Assembly: GCF_020819595.1 (NCBI RefSeq)
Contig: NZ_JAJHNP010000020.1
Coordinates: forward strand, 62,001 to 126,000
Source of the DNA: Streptomyces barringtoniae
GTDB taxonomy: Bacteria; Actinomycetota; Actinomycetes; Streptomycetales; Streptomycetaceae
Direction of reading: 5' to 3'
DNA: 64,000 nucleotides
In this document: in pieces, positions 12,611 through 20,821 of the stretch
Layout of the letters: the number at the start of each line of letters is the position of its first letter
Numbering within the stretch: position 1 is the first letter of the stretch
The notes under the pieces: model-generated
The model's input: the letters and a program-made list of their open reading frames with translations, nothing else
What the model was told of the DNA's origin: nothing
Database searches by the model: none
Translations under genes and position numbers: made by a program

Positions 12611-13338
12611 GCAGCAGGCTGGTCGGAGTCGGGGTCGGTCCCGGTGATCCGGAGCTGGTGACCGTCAAGGGGGTCAACGCCCTGCGGGCCGCCGATGTCG
12701 TCGTCGTACCCGTGATGGACACGGGAGAGCGGGGCCGGGCCGAGGCGACCGTGTTGCACTACGTGCCCGAGGACAAGGTCGTCCGGGTGGTGTTCGCGCT
12801 GAACGAGCGGACGGACCGGGCGCGCCGGGAGGCCGCCTGGGACGCGGCGGGTGCCGCGGTCGCCGGGCTGCTGGAGCAGCACGGGTCGGTCGCCTTCGCC
12901 ACCATCGGCGATCCCAACGTGTACTCGACGTTCACGTATCTCGCGCAGACGATCGCCGGGCTGGTGCCCGGTGTCGTCGTGGAGACCGTGCCCGGGATCA
13001 CCGCCATGCAGGATCTGGCGGCCCGGTCCGGTGCCGTGCTGACCGAGGGCACCGAGCCGCTGACGCTGGTGCCGGTGACCGCGGGGTCCGCCGTGCTCAA
13101 GGAGGCGCTGGCCGGGCCCGGGACCGTCGTCGCGTACAAGTTCGGGCGGCAGGCCGCCGAGGTCGCCGAGGCGCTGAAGGAGAACGGGCGGCTGGCGGAT
13201 GCCGTGTGGGGATCGGCGCTGGGGCTGCCGGAGGAGTCGGTACGGCCGGCCGCCGAACTGGACGGGACCCCGCTGCCGTACCTGTCGACACTGATCGCGC
13301 CCCCGCGGCGGGACGGCGGACGAGGCGGAAAGCTGTGA
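12607..13338 (+). CDS. cobI: Precorrin-2 C20-methyltransferase
   Basis: The 243-residue SAM-dependent tetrapyrrole methylase opens with VGVGPGDPELVTVKG (residues 6-20) and contains ATIGDPNVYSTFTYL and VETVPGITAMQDLAA, the pattern of the CobI/CbiL branch. It converts precorrin-2 to precorrin-3A. The ATG at 12607 overlaps the cobB stop (ATGA). This is the last gene of the riboswitch-led run; the convergent ZIP gene follows. Its last 25 codons and the downstream spacer are duplicated in tandem just after the stop. Confidence 0.95.
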   Translation: MSSRLVGVGVGPGDPELVTVKGVNALRAADVVVVPVMDTGERGRAEATVLHYVPEDKVVRVVFALNERTDRARREAAWDAAGAAVAGLLEQHGSVAFATIGDPNVYSTFTYLAQTIAGLVPGVVVETVPGITAMQDLAARSGAVLTEGTEPLTLVPVTAGSAVLKEALAGPGTVVAYKFGRQAAEVAEALKENGRLADAVWGSALGLPEESVRPAAELDGTPLPYLSTLIAPPRRDGGRGGKL

Positions 13339-13590
13339 AGCAACCGGGGCGACCGGTCGGGACGGCGGCCACCGGAGACACCGGCCACACGTCACCAGTC
13401 CGTTCAGCTGCCGGCGAGACCGCTGGACGGGACCCCATTGCCGCACCTGTCGACACTGATCGCGCCCCCACGGCGGGACGGCGGACGAGGCGGAAAACTG
13501 TGAAGCGACCGGGGCGACCGGCCAGGGCGGCGGCCGCCGGGGGCGCCGGCCGCCCGTCGCCGGTCCGTTCAGCTGCCGGAGAGGCCGACC
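13261..13590 (+). repeat. 165-bp tandem duplication at the cobI/ZIP junction
   Basis: Copy 1 (13261-13425) and copy 2 (13426-13590) align without gaps at a fixed offset of 165 and differ at about 20 positions, mostly transitions. Each copy carries the coding end of cobI (about 25 codons plus stop), the intergenic spacer, and the antisense coding end of the ZIP gene. Only the cobI end of copy 1 and the ZIP end of copy 2 are in use; the other ends are remnants. The space between the two stop codons (13339-13568) is therefore mostly duplicated gene ends. Confidence 0.9.
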
Positions 13591-14303
13591 ACCAGCCAGA
13601 TGAACGCCGCGCCCGCCACCGTGCACAGCAGGGTGGAGCGCGCGGGGTGCTCGTGGTGGGCCTCGGGCAGGATCTCGGCGGCGGCGAGGTAGAGCAGGAC
13701 GCCGCCGAAGAGGCCCAGGTAGCCGCCGAGCGCCGCCTCGGGGATGTGGAAGAACGCGGTCGACAGCGCGCCCAGCACGGGTGCGCAGGCGTCGGCCACC
13801 AGCATGGCGATCGCCCGGCGGCGGGCGTTGCCGTACAGGCTCGTGATGGTGAAGGTGTTGAAGCCGTCGGCGAAGTCGTGCGCGATCACGGCGAGCGCCA
13901 CGGCCGCGCCCATGCCGCCGCCGACCTGGAAGGCCGCGCCGATGGCCACGCCGTCCATCGCGCTGTGGCCCACCATCGCGGCGGCCGCCACGAGGCCCAC
14001 CTCGGGCGCCCGGTGGTCGTGCCCCTCGGCGCCGCCGTGCGCGGCCTGGCGGGCGGCCAGGGTCCGCTCCACCAGGTGGGCCAGGAGAAAGCCGGCCACG
14101 AACAGCAGCAGGGCGGCGGGTACGCCGAAGATCTCGCGGCCGGCCGCGTGCAGCGCCTCCGGCAGCAGGTCCAGGCCGACCACACCCAGCATCAGGCCGC
14201 CGGCCAGTCCCAGGACGAGATGGCGCCGGTCGGTCACGCGCTGTGCCGTCCAGCCGCCGGCCAGCGTCATCAGGAACGCGCCGAGCGCGACGAAGACCGC
14301 CAT
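13569..14303 (-). CDS. ZIP-family divalent metal transporter
   Basis: The 244-residue membrane protein of about eight helices has the ZIP metal-site helices GHSAMDGVAIGAAF and AHDFADGFNTFT and a later AEILPEAHHEH. A His-rich loop (AAHGGAEGHDH) lies between helices 3 and 4, as in ZIP/ZupT carriers. Such proteins import Zn, Fe, Mn or Co. It sits opposite in direction between cobI and cobM, so cobalt supply to the pathway is an attractive but unproven role. No Zur-like operator was seen upstream. Confidence 0.88.
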   Translation of the reverse strand: MAVFVALGAFLMTLAGGWTAQRVTDRRHLVLGLAGGLMLGVVGLDLLPEALHAAGREIFGVPAALLLFVAGFLLAHLVERTLAARQAAHGGAEGHDHRAPEVGLVAAAAMVGHSAMDGVAIGAAFQVGGGMGAAVALAVIAHDFADGFNTFTITSLYGNARRRAIAMLVADACAPVLGALSTAFFHIPEAALGGYLGLFGGVLLYLAAAEILPEAHHEHPARSTLLCTVAGAAFIWLVVGLSGS

Positions 14304-14421
14304 AGGCCCTTGCTATCCGATGGAGGCGCCTTCGCGCACATCCGGCGCCGATCACACCCCGCCAGACCCTGACATTTCACCCGCTTTTGATGTGTGTTTC
14401 CCGTACGAGAGGACCCTTCCC

Positions 14422-15240
14422 ATGGCCGATGCCCCCACCGGCAAGGTGACGTTCGTCGGTGCCGGCCCCGGCGCCGCCGATCTGCTGACGTTCCGCGCCG
14501 CGCGCGCCATCGCGGAGGCGGACGTGGTGATCTGGGCGGCGAGCCTGGTCCAGGCGGAGGTCCTCGAGCACGCGCGCGAGGACGCGGAGATCCTGGACTC
14601 GGCGGCCATGCCCCTGGAGGAGGTCGTCGCCGTCTACCGGCGCGCCCACACCGAGGGGCTGAGGGTCGCGCGGATCCACTCCGGCGACCCGGCGCTGTGG
14701 GGCGGCACGCAGGAGCAGCTGGACCGGTGCGCGCAGATCGGGATCGACACAGAGGTCGTACCCGGAGTCTCGTCCTTCTCCGCCGTCGCCGCTCTCGCGC
14801 AGCGCGAGCTGACCATTCCCGAGGTCGCGCAGTCCGTCGTCCTGACCCGGCTGGGCGGCGGCAAGACGCCGATGCCGCCCGGGGAAGAGGTACGGGAGTT
14901 CGCCCGGCACGGTACGACGATGGCGATCTTCCTCTCCGCCGCCCGCAGCGGGCAGCTGGTGCGCGAGCTGCTGGAGGGCGGCTACCCGACGGACACCCCG
15001 GTTCTCGTCGCCTATCAGGTGACCTGGCCGGAGGAGCTGGTCGTGCGGTGCACGGTCGGCACACTGGAGGAGACGGTCAAGGAGCACAGGCTCTGGAAGC
15101 ACACGCTCTTCCTGGTCGGCCCGGCGCTGGACGCGCACGGCACCCGCTCGCACCTGTACCACCCGGGGCACTTCCACGGCTACCGCAAGGCCGACCCGGA
15201 GGCCCGGCGGGCCCTGCGCGAGCAGAGGGCGAAGAGTTGA
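14422..15240 (+). CDS. cobM: Precorrin-4 C11-methyltransferase
   Basis: From the ATG at 14422, with GAGAGGA ten nt upstream, the product has 272 residues. The motifs VGAGPGAADLLTFRA, RIHSGDPALWGG and VVPGVSSFSAVAALAQRELTIPE-like segments identify CobM/CbiF. It methylates C11 of precorrin-4. It starts a second cobalamin transcription unit after the ZIP interruption, with a 118-bp divergent space upstream in which no B12 riboswitch core is visible. The C-terminal HLYHPGHFHGYRKA tail is typical of actinobacterial homologues. Confidence 0.95.
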   Translation: MADAPTGKVTFVGAGPGAADLLTFRAARAIAEADVVIWAASLVQAEVLEHAREDAEILDSAAMPLEEVVAVYRRAHTEGLRVARIHSGDPALWGGTQEQLDRCAQIGIDTEVVPGVSSFSAVAALAQRELTIPEVAQSVVLTRLGGGKTPMPPGEEVREFARHGTTMAIFLSAARSGQLVRELLEGGYPTDTPVLVAYQVTWPEELVVRCTVGTLEETVKEHRLWKHTLFLVGPALDAHGTRSHLYHPGHFHGYRKADPEARRALREQRAKS

Positions 15241-16493
15241 TCACGGTCGTCGGCACGGGGACGGGCGCGCCGGTCGCCGAGGACGTCCTCGCGGGGGCCG
15301 CGCTGGTGGTCGGCGGGCGCCGGCACCTGGACGCGGTACGGCTGCCCGAGGGTGCCGAGCAGGTCGTGCTCGGGCCGCTGGCGCCCGCCATGGACACGAT
15401 TGCCGGGTATGTCGACAAAGAGCTTCCGGTGGTGGTACTGGCCTCCGGCGACCCGGGGTTCTTCGGGATCGTGCGGGTGCTGGCCGAGCGGTTCGGCTCG
15501 CGGCTGCTGGATGTCCGGCCCGGGGTCTCGTCCGTCGCCGCCGCGTTCGCGCGGGCGGGGCTGCCGTGGGACGACGCCGTGGTCGTCAGCGCGCACGGCC
15601 GCGAGCTGCGTACGGCGGTCAACGTGTGCCGGGCGCGGCCGAAGGTGGCGGTGCTGACGGGGCCGGGCGCGGGGCCGGCGGAACTGGGGGCGGCGCTGCT
15701 GCACGAGCCGCGGAAGCCGGGGCGTGTCCTCGTCGTCGCCTCCGCCCTCGGCTGCGCGGACGAGCGGGTCGAGCGGGTCACGCCCGCCGAGGCCGCCGCC
15801 CGGGACTGGGGTACGGCGGTGAGCGTGGTGCTGTGTCTGGACGAGGCGCGGGCGCTCGGGCCGGTGCGCACGGTCGCCGGGGTGCCCGCGCGGCCTGCGC
15901 AGTGGGCGCTGGCCGAGGGCGGGTTCGCCCACCGCGACTCGATGATCACCAAGTTCGAGGTGCGCGCGCTGGCGCTGGCCCGGCTGGGGCCGGGGCTGGG
16001 CGACCTGGTGTGGGACGTGGGCGCCGGCTCGGGCTCGGTGGCGGTCGAGTGCGCGCGGCTCGGCGCGGCCGTCGTCGCCGTGGAGAAGGCGGCCGACGGG
16101 GTGGGGCGGATCCGCGCCAACGCACACGCCCACGGCGTCGACGTGGACGTGGTGCACGGCTCGGCGCCGGACGTGCTGGCGGGGCTCGCCGACGATCCCG
16201 ACGCCGTGTTCGTCGGCGGCGGGGGGCGCGAACTGCCCGCCGTCGTCACCGCGTGCGCCCGGCGGGCCCGGCGTACGGTCGTCGTCGCCATGGCCGCCCT
16301 CGACCGGGTGCCGGCGGCGCGCGAGGCGCTCACGGCCGCCGGGTTCACCTGCGAGGGGGTGCTGCTGCAGTCCTCGCGCCTGGCGCCGCTGCCGGGGGAT
16401 GTGACCCGGCTCGCGGCGACCAATCCTGTCTTTCTGCTCTGGGGTGAAAGAAATGTCGGAACCCCGGTGCCTAGTGAAGGAGTTCTCGAGTGA
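15237..16493 (+). CDS. cobL: Precorrin-6Y C5,15-methyltransferase (decarboxylating)
   Basis: The 418-residue protein fuses a CbiE-type methylase (about 1-205, starting ITVVGTGTGAPV) to a CbiT-type Rossmann methyltransferase with the SAM motif VWDVGAGSGSVAVE near residue 258. CobL methylates C5 and C15 and removes the C12 acetate carboxyl group. The TTG at 15237 overlaps the cobM stop (TTGA), and no better in-frame start lies near, so a TTG start is chosen. It ends in a GTGA overlap with the next gene. Confidence 0.93.
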   Translation: MITVVGTGTGAPVAEDVLAGAALVVGGRRHLDAVRLPEGAEQVVLGPLAPAMDTIAGYVDKELPVVVLASGDPGFFGIVRVLAERFGSRLLDVRPGVSSVAAAFARAGLPWDDAVVVSAHGRELRTAVNVCRARPKVAVLTGPGAGPAELGAALLHEPRKPGRVLVVASALGCADERVERVTPAEAAARDWGTAVSVVLCLDEARALGPVRTVAGVPARPAQWALAEGGFAHRDSMITKFEVRALALARLGPGLGDLVWDVGAGSGSVAVECARLGAAVVAVEKAADGVGRIRANAHAHGVDVDVVHGSAPDVLAGLADDPDAVFVGGGGRELPAVVTACARRARRTVVVAMAALDRVPAAREALTAAGFTCEGVLLQSSRLAPLPGDVTRLAATNPVFLLWGERNVGTPVPSEGVLE

Positions 16494-18193
16494 TCGGCCT
16501 GATTTCCGCCACCGCGGCGGGGGCGGCGGCACGGGACCGGCTGGCCGCGGCCTGGCCGGGCCGTACCCGGGTGTACGAGGGGCCCGTCGGGGAGGCGGTG
16601 CGGACCGCGTTCGCCGAGTGCGAGCAGCTGGTGTGCTTCCTGGCGACGGGCGCGGTGGTACGGCTGCTCGCGCCGCTGCTCGGCGACAAGGCGGCCGACC
16701 CCGGTGTGGTGTGCGTGGACGAGGGCGGCCGGTTCGCGGTGTCGCTGCTCGGCGGCCACGGCGGCGGCGCCAACGAACTCGCCCGGGAGGCCGGCGAGCT
16801 GCTGGGCGCCGAGCCGGTGGTGACGACCGCGACGGACGCGGTCGGGCTGGCCGGCCTGGACACGCTGGGGCTGCCGTACGAGGGCTCGGTCGCGACCGTG
16901 TCACGCGCCCTGCTGGACGGTGAACCGGTCGCGCTGGAGGCCGAGTCGGCCTGGCCGCTGCCTCCGCTGCCGACCTCGCCGCAGGGCGCGTACACGATCC
17001 GGCTCACCGACCGGGACGTCGCACCCGGCGAGCGCGAGGTGCTGCTGAGGCCGCCGTCGCTGGTGGTCGGGGTCGGCGCGTCCCGGGGCGCTCCGGTGGA
17101 GGAGGTCCTCGGGCTGGTCGAGGGGGCGCTGCGCGAGGCGGGGCTGTCACCGAGGTCCGTGGCCGAACTCGCCACGGTGGACGCCAAGTCGGAGGAGCCG
17201 GGCATCGTGGCCGCCGCCGAGCGGCTGGGGGTGCCACTGGTGACGTACTCCGCCGAGGAGCTGGCCGCCGTCGAGGTGCCCCATCCGTCCCACGCGCCGC
17301 TCGCGGCCGTCGGCACCCCGTCGGTCGCCGAGGCGGCGGCTCTGGTGCGCGGTGGTGAACTCCTCGTGCCCAAGCGGAAGTCGGTGCGGGAGGACGGGCA
17401 GGCCGCGATGGCGACCTGTGCCGTCGTACGGCGTCCGGGGCGCGGGCGGCTCGCGGTGGTCGGCCTCGGACCCGGCGCCCGGGACCTGCTGACCCCGCGC
17501 GCGGCGGCGGAGTTGCGCCGGGCCTCGGTGCTGGTCGGGCTGGACCAGTACGTGGACCAGATCCGCGATCTGCTGCGGCCCGGCACCCGGGTGCTGGAGT
17601 CGGGGCTCGGCGCCGAGGAGGAGCGGGCGCGTACGGCGGTTGCCGAGGCCCGCAAGGGGCATGCGGTCGCGCTGATCGGCAGCGGGGACGCGGGCGTGTA
17701 CGCCATGGCGTCCCCGGCGCTCGCCGAGGCCTCCGAGGACATCGACGTGGTCGGGGTGCCCGGGGTGACGGCCGCGTTGGCCGCCGGGGCGGTCCTGGGC
17801 GCGCCGCTGGGCCACGACCACGTGTCCATCAGCCTGTCCGACCTGCACACGCCGTGGGAGGTCATCGAGCGGCGGGTGCGGGCGGCGGCCGAGGCGGACA
17901 TCGTGGTGACCTTCTACAACCCGCGCTCCCGGGGCCGCGACTGGCAGCTGCCGAAGGCGCTCGCGATCCTCGCCGGGCACCGGGAGCCGACCACGCCGGT
18001 GGGGGTCGTCCGCAACGCGTCCCGGCCGGACGAGGCCAGCCGGGTCACGACCCTCGCCGGGCTGGACCCGGCGACGGTCGACATGATGACGGTCGTCACG
18101 GTGGGCAATACGGCCACCAGGATCATCGCGGGACGCATGGTGACCCCGCGCGGCTACCGCTGGCAGGAACGCACTCAGGAGGGCGCCCGGTGA
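16490..18193 (+). CDS. cobJ: CbiG / precorrin-3B C17-methyltransferase fusion
   Basis: This 567-residue fusion has a CbiG-like half (about 1-300; LVCFLATGAVVRLLAP, SLLGGHGGGANELA, VVGVGASRGAPVEEV) and a CobJ/CbiH methyltransferase half (about 322-567; VVGLGPGARDLLTPRA, ALIGSGDAGVYAMAS, VTFYNPRSRGRDWQL). CobJ contracts the ring and methylates C17. CbiG opens the delta-lactone in the anaerobic route and is not expected in a pure aerobic route. The GTG start overlaps the cobL stop. Confidence 0.93.
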   Translation: MIGLISATAAGAAARDRLAAAWPGRTRVYEGPVGEAVRTAFAECEQLVCFLATGAVVRLLAPLLGDKAADPGVVCVDEGGRFAVSLLGGHGGGANELAREAGELLGAEPVVTTATDAVGLAGLDTLGLPYEGSVATVSRALLDGEPVALEAESAWPLPPLPTSPQGAYTIRLTDRDVAPGEREVLLRPPSLVVGVGASRGAPVEEVLGLVEGALREAGLSPRSVAELATVDAKSEEPGIVAAAERLGVPLVTYSAEELAAVEVPHPSHAPLAAVGTPSVAEAAALVRGGELLVPKRKSVREDGQAAMATCAVVRRPGRGRLAVVGLGPGARDLLTPRAAAELRRASVLVGLDQYVDQIRDLLRPGTRVLESGLGAEEERARTAVAEARKGHAVALIGSGDAGVYAMASPALAEASEDIDVVGVPGVTAALAAGAVLGAPLGHDHVSISLSDLHTPWEVIERRVRAAAEADIVVTFYNPRSRGRDWQLPKALAILAGHREPTTPVGVVRNASRPDEASRVTTLAGLDPATVDMMTVVTVGNTATRIIAGRMVTPRGYRWQERTQEGAR

Positions 18194-18786
18194 ACCCTGT
18201 GGCCCGTGTGGTCCATCCGATCGAGCAGGAGTCCTTCCGGCGGCTGCGCGCCCGCCTGGACACCTCGCACTTCCCGCCGCTGACCCGGGCGGTGGTGGAG
18301 CGGGTCATCCACTCCGCCGCCGACCTGGAGTACGCGACCGATCTCGTCATGGACGAAGGCGACCTGGTGACGGCGCACGCCGCGCTGCACGCCGGGGCGC
18401 CGGTCGTCGTGGACGTGGAGATGGTCGCGGCCGGCATCACCCGCCGGGAGACCGTCTGCCGGCTCAGGGACGCCGGGTCCGGGCCGGGGCTGACCCGTTC
18501 GGCCCATGCCGTCCGGCTCGCCTACGAGCAGGTCGGGCCCGGCGCGCTGTGGGTGATCGGCTGTGCGCCGACCGCCCTGGAGGAGCTGCTCGCCCTGGAC
18601 GCCTCCCCCGCGCTCGTCATCGGCCTGCCCGTCGGTTTCGTCGGCGCCGCCGAGTCCAAGGCCGCGTTGCGGATGAGCGGGCTGCCCGCCGTGAGCAACG
18701 TGTCCGAGAAGGGCGGCTCGGCGGTCGCCGCCGCCGCGCTCAACGCCCTTCTGTACCACCCCGTTTCGTCTGAGGAGACCTCGTGA
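18190..18786 (+). CDS. cobH: Precorrin-8X methylmutase
   Basis: The 198-residue protein is CobH/CbiC: it has the catalytic-type His41 in RVIHSAAD, then DVEMVAAGI and VIGLPVGFVGAAESKAAL. It moves the methyl group from C11 to C12, giving hydrogenobyrinic acid (or cobyrinic acid if cobalt is already present). GTG start at 18190 in a GTGA overlap; the 3' end overlaps the cbiX-like gene in the same way. Confidence 0.95.
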   Translation: MNPVARVVHPIEQESFRRLRARLDTSHFPPLTRAVVERVIHSAADLEYATDLVMDEGDLVTAHAALHAGAPVVVDVEMVAAGITRRETVCRLRDAGSGPGLTRSAHAVRLAYEQVGPGALWVIGCAPTALEELLALDASPALVIGLPVGFVGAAESKAALRMSGLPAVSNVSEKGGSAVAAAALNALLYHPVSSEETS

Positions 18787-19703
18787 CCACCCCGCCCGCC
18801 CTGCTCATCGCCGGCCACGGCACCCGTGACGACGCCGGCGCCGAGGCGTTCCGCGACTTCGTGCGGCAGTTGCAGCTCCGCTCCGACATGCCGGTCGCGG
18901 GCGGCTTCATCGAGCTGTCCGCGCCGCCGCTGGGCGAGGCCGTCGCCGGACTGGTGGCGCGGGGGGTACGGCGGTTCGCCACCGTGCCGCTGATGCTGGT
19001 GTCCGCCGGGCACGCCAAGGGCGACATCCCGGCCGCGCTGGCCCGCGAGAAGGAACGGCACCCGGGCATCTCGTACACCTACGGCCGTCCGCTGGGCCCG
19101 CATCCGGCGCTGCTGAGCGTGCTGGAGCGGCGGCTGGACGACGCGCTGGGTTCCTCCGGGCGCAGCCCCGAGGACCGGGCCGATGTGACGGTGCTGCTGG
19201 TGGGCCGCGGTTCGACGGACCCCGACGCCAACGCCGAGGTGTTCAAGGCGGCGCGGCTGCTGTGGGAGGGCCGTGGGTACGCCGGGGTGGAGACGGCGTT
19301 CGTGTCGCTGGCGGCGCCGGACGTGCCGAGCGGGCTGGACCGGTGCGCGGCGCTGGGGGCGCGGCGGATCGTCGTACTCCCCTACTTCCTGTTCACCGGG
19401 ATCCTGCCGGACCGGGTGCGGCAGCAGACCGAGGGGTGGGCGGCCGCGCACCCGGAGACCGAGGTGCTGTCGGCCGATGTCATCGGGCCCGAGCCGGAGC
19501 TGCTGGACCTGGTGGTGGAGCGGTACGAGGAGGCCGTCAAGGGCGATCTGCGCATGAACTGCGACTCGTGCGTGTACCGGATCGCGCTGCCGGGCTTCGA
19601 GGACAAGGTGGGGCTGCCGCAGCAGCCGCACTACCACCCGGACGACGACGGCCACCACGGGCACCACCATCACGGGGGGCACTCGCACAGCCATGCGCAC
19701 TGA
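18783..19703 (+). CDS. CbiX/SirB-like chelatase with His-rich tail
   Basis: The 306-residue protein has two tandem CbiX-like domains. The putative metal-site histidines are His12 in AGHGTRDD and His77 in SAGHAKGD; the second domain has lost the first motif (VGRGSTD). The C-terminal 55 residues hold a CDSC pair followed by a tail with more than ten histidines. Family members insert Co or Fe into sirohydrochlorin. In this cluster it may act as an early cobalt chelatase or as a cobalt store. The GTG start overlaps cobH. Confidence 0.87.
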   Translation: MTTPPALLIAGHGTRDDAGAEAFRDFVRQLQLRSDMPVAGGFIELSAPPLGEAVAGLVARGVRRFATVPLMLVSAGHAKGDIPAALAREKERHPGISYTYGRPLGPHPALLSVLERRLDDALGSSGRSPEDRADVTVLLVGRGSTDPDANAEVFKAARLLWEGRGYAGVETAFVSLAAPDVPSGLDRCAALGARRIVVLPYFLFTGILPDRVRQQTEGWAAAHPETEVLSADVIGPEPELLDLVVERYEEAVKGDLRMNCDSCVYRIALPGFEDKVGLPQQPHYHPDDDGHHGHHHHGGHSHSHAH

Positions 19704-20748
19704 GGGCAGGGGACCGGATCTGCGTCATCACGGGGACGCCGAGGTGCGGGACGACGGGGCCGCGCTGGTCGACCTCGCCGTCAACGTCCGCGCGGACACG
19801 CCCCCTTCGTGGCTGCGGGAGGAGATCGCCCGCTCGCTGTCGTCCCTCGCGGCCTACCCGGACGGGCGGGCCGCACGGGCGGCGGTGGCGGCGCGGCACG
19901 GGCTGCCGGTGGAGCGGGTGCTGCTGACGGCGGGCGCGGCGGAGGCGTTCGTCCTGCTCGCCCGCGCGCTGAAGGTACGGCAACCGGTGGTCGTGCACCC
20001 GCAGTTCACCGAGCCCGAGGCGGCGCTCAGGGACGCGGGGCACACCGTGGAGCGGGTGCTGCTGCGGGAGGAGGACGGGTTCCGGCTGGATCCGGCGGCG
20101 GTGCCGGAGGACGCCGATCTGGTGGTGATCGGGAATCCCACCAATCCGACGTCCGTGCTGCATCCGGCGGAAGCGGTCGCCCGGCTCGCCCGGCCGGGGC
20201 GGGTGCTGGTGGTCGACGAGGCGTTCATGGACGCGGTGCCGGGTGAGCGGGCGGCGCTGGCCGGGCGGACCGATGTGCCGGGGCTGGTCGTGCTGCGCAG
20301 CCTCACCAAGACGTGGGGGCTGGCCGGCCTGCGCATCGGCTATGTGCTGGCTCCCGCGGAGATCGTCGCCGAGCTGGAGCGGGCCCAGCCGTTGTGGCCG
20401 GTGTCGACGCCGGCGCTGGCCGCGGCCGAGGCGTGTGTCGCACCGCGGGCGCTGGCCGAGGCGGGGCACGCGGCACATCGCGTCGCGGCGGACCGGGCGC
20501 ATCTGGTGGCCGGGCTGGCGGCTTTCGCCGACCGGGGTGTGCGGGTGGTGGAGCCTGCGGAAGGGCCGTTCGTGCTGGTCCGTGTACCGGGCGCTGCCGT
20601 GGTACGGCACCGGTTGCGCGAGCTTGGTTATGCGGTGCGGCGGGGGGACACGTTTCCGGGGCTCGGCCAGGAATGGGTGCGGGTGGCCGTGCGGGACCGG
20701 GTGACCGTGAACGGCTTCCTGAAGGCACTGTCGGCCGTGCTTGCGTAG
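19693..20748 (+). CDS. cobC: Histidinol-phosphate-aminotransferase-like PLP enzyme (CobC-like)
   Basis: The 351-residue fold-type I PLP enzyme has the Schiff-base Lys206 in SLTKTWGLAGLRIGY, the VIGNPTNPTSVLHP motif and VDEAFMD. In cobalamin clusters, relatives act as L-threonine-O-3-phosphate decarboxylases that make the aminopropanol phosphate arm used by CobD; the related M. tuberculosis protein is Rv2231c. Biosynthetic aminotransferase activity cannot be excluded from sequence alone. It overlaps cbiX by 11 nt and ends the operon. Confidence 0.82.
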   Translation: MRTEGRGPDLRHHGDAEVRDDGAALVDLAVNVRADTPPSWLREEIARSLSSLAAYPDGRAARAAVAARHGLPVERVLLTAGAAEAFVLLARALKVRQPVVVHPQFTEPEAALRDAGHTVERVLLREEDGFRLDPAAVPEDADLVVIGNPTNPTSVLHPAEAVARLARPGRVLVVDEAFMDAVPGERAALAGRTDVPGLVVLRSLTKTWGLAGLRIGYVLAPAEIVAELERAQPLWPVSTPALAAAEACVAPRALAEAGHAAHRVAADRAHLVAGLAAFADRGVRVVEPAEGPFVLVRVPGAAVVRHRLRELGYAVRRGDTFPGLGQEWVRVAVRDRVTVNGFLKALSAVLA

Positions 20749-20768
20749 CCGGACCCGGCCAGGGGGTT

Positions 20769-20806
20769 CCGCTCCCCGCCCGGCGGGACGGCCGAGCAGG
20801 GAGCGG
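20769..20806 (+). terminator. Weak terminator candidate after the second cob operon
   Basis: CCGCTCCC (20769-20776) pairs with GGGAGCGG (20799-20806) around a 22-nt GC-rich loop. It lies in the 73-bp space between two convergent genes and could act in both directions. The long loop makes it uncertain. Confidence 0.4.
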
Positions 20807-20821
20807 TACGGGGAAGCGGCG

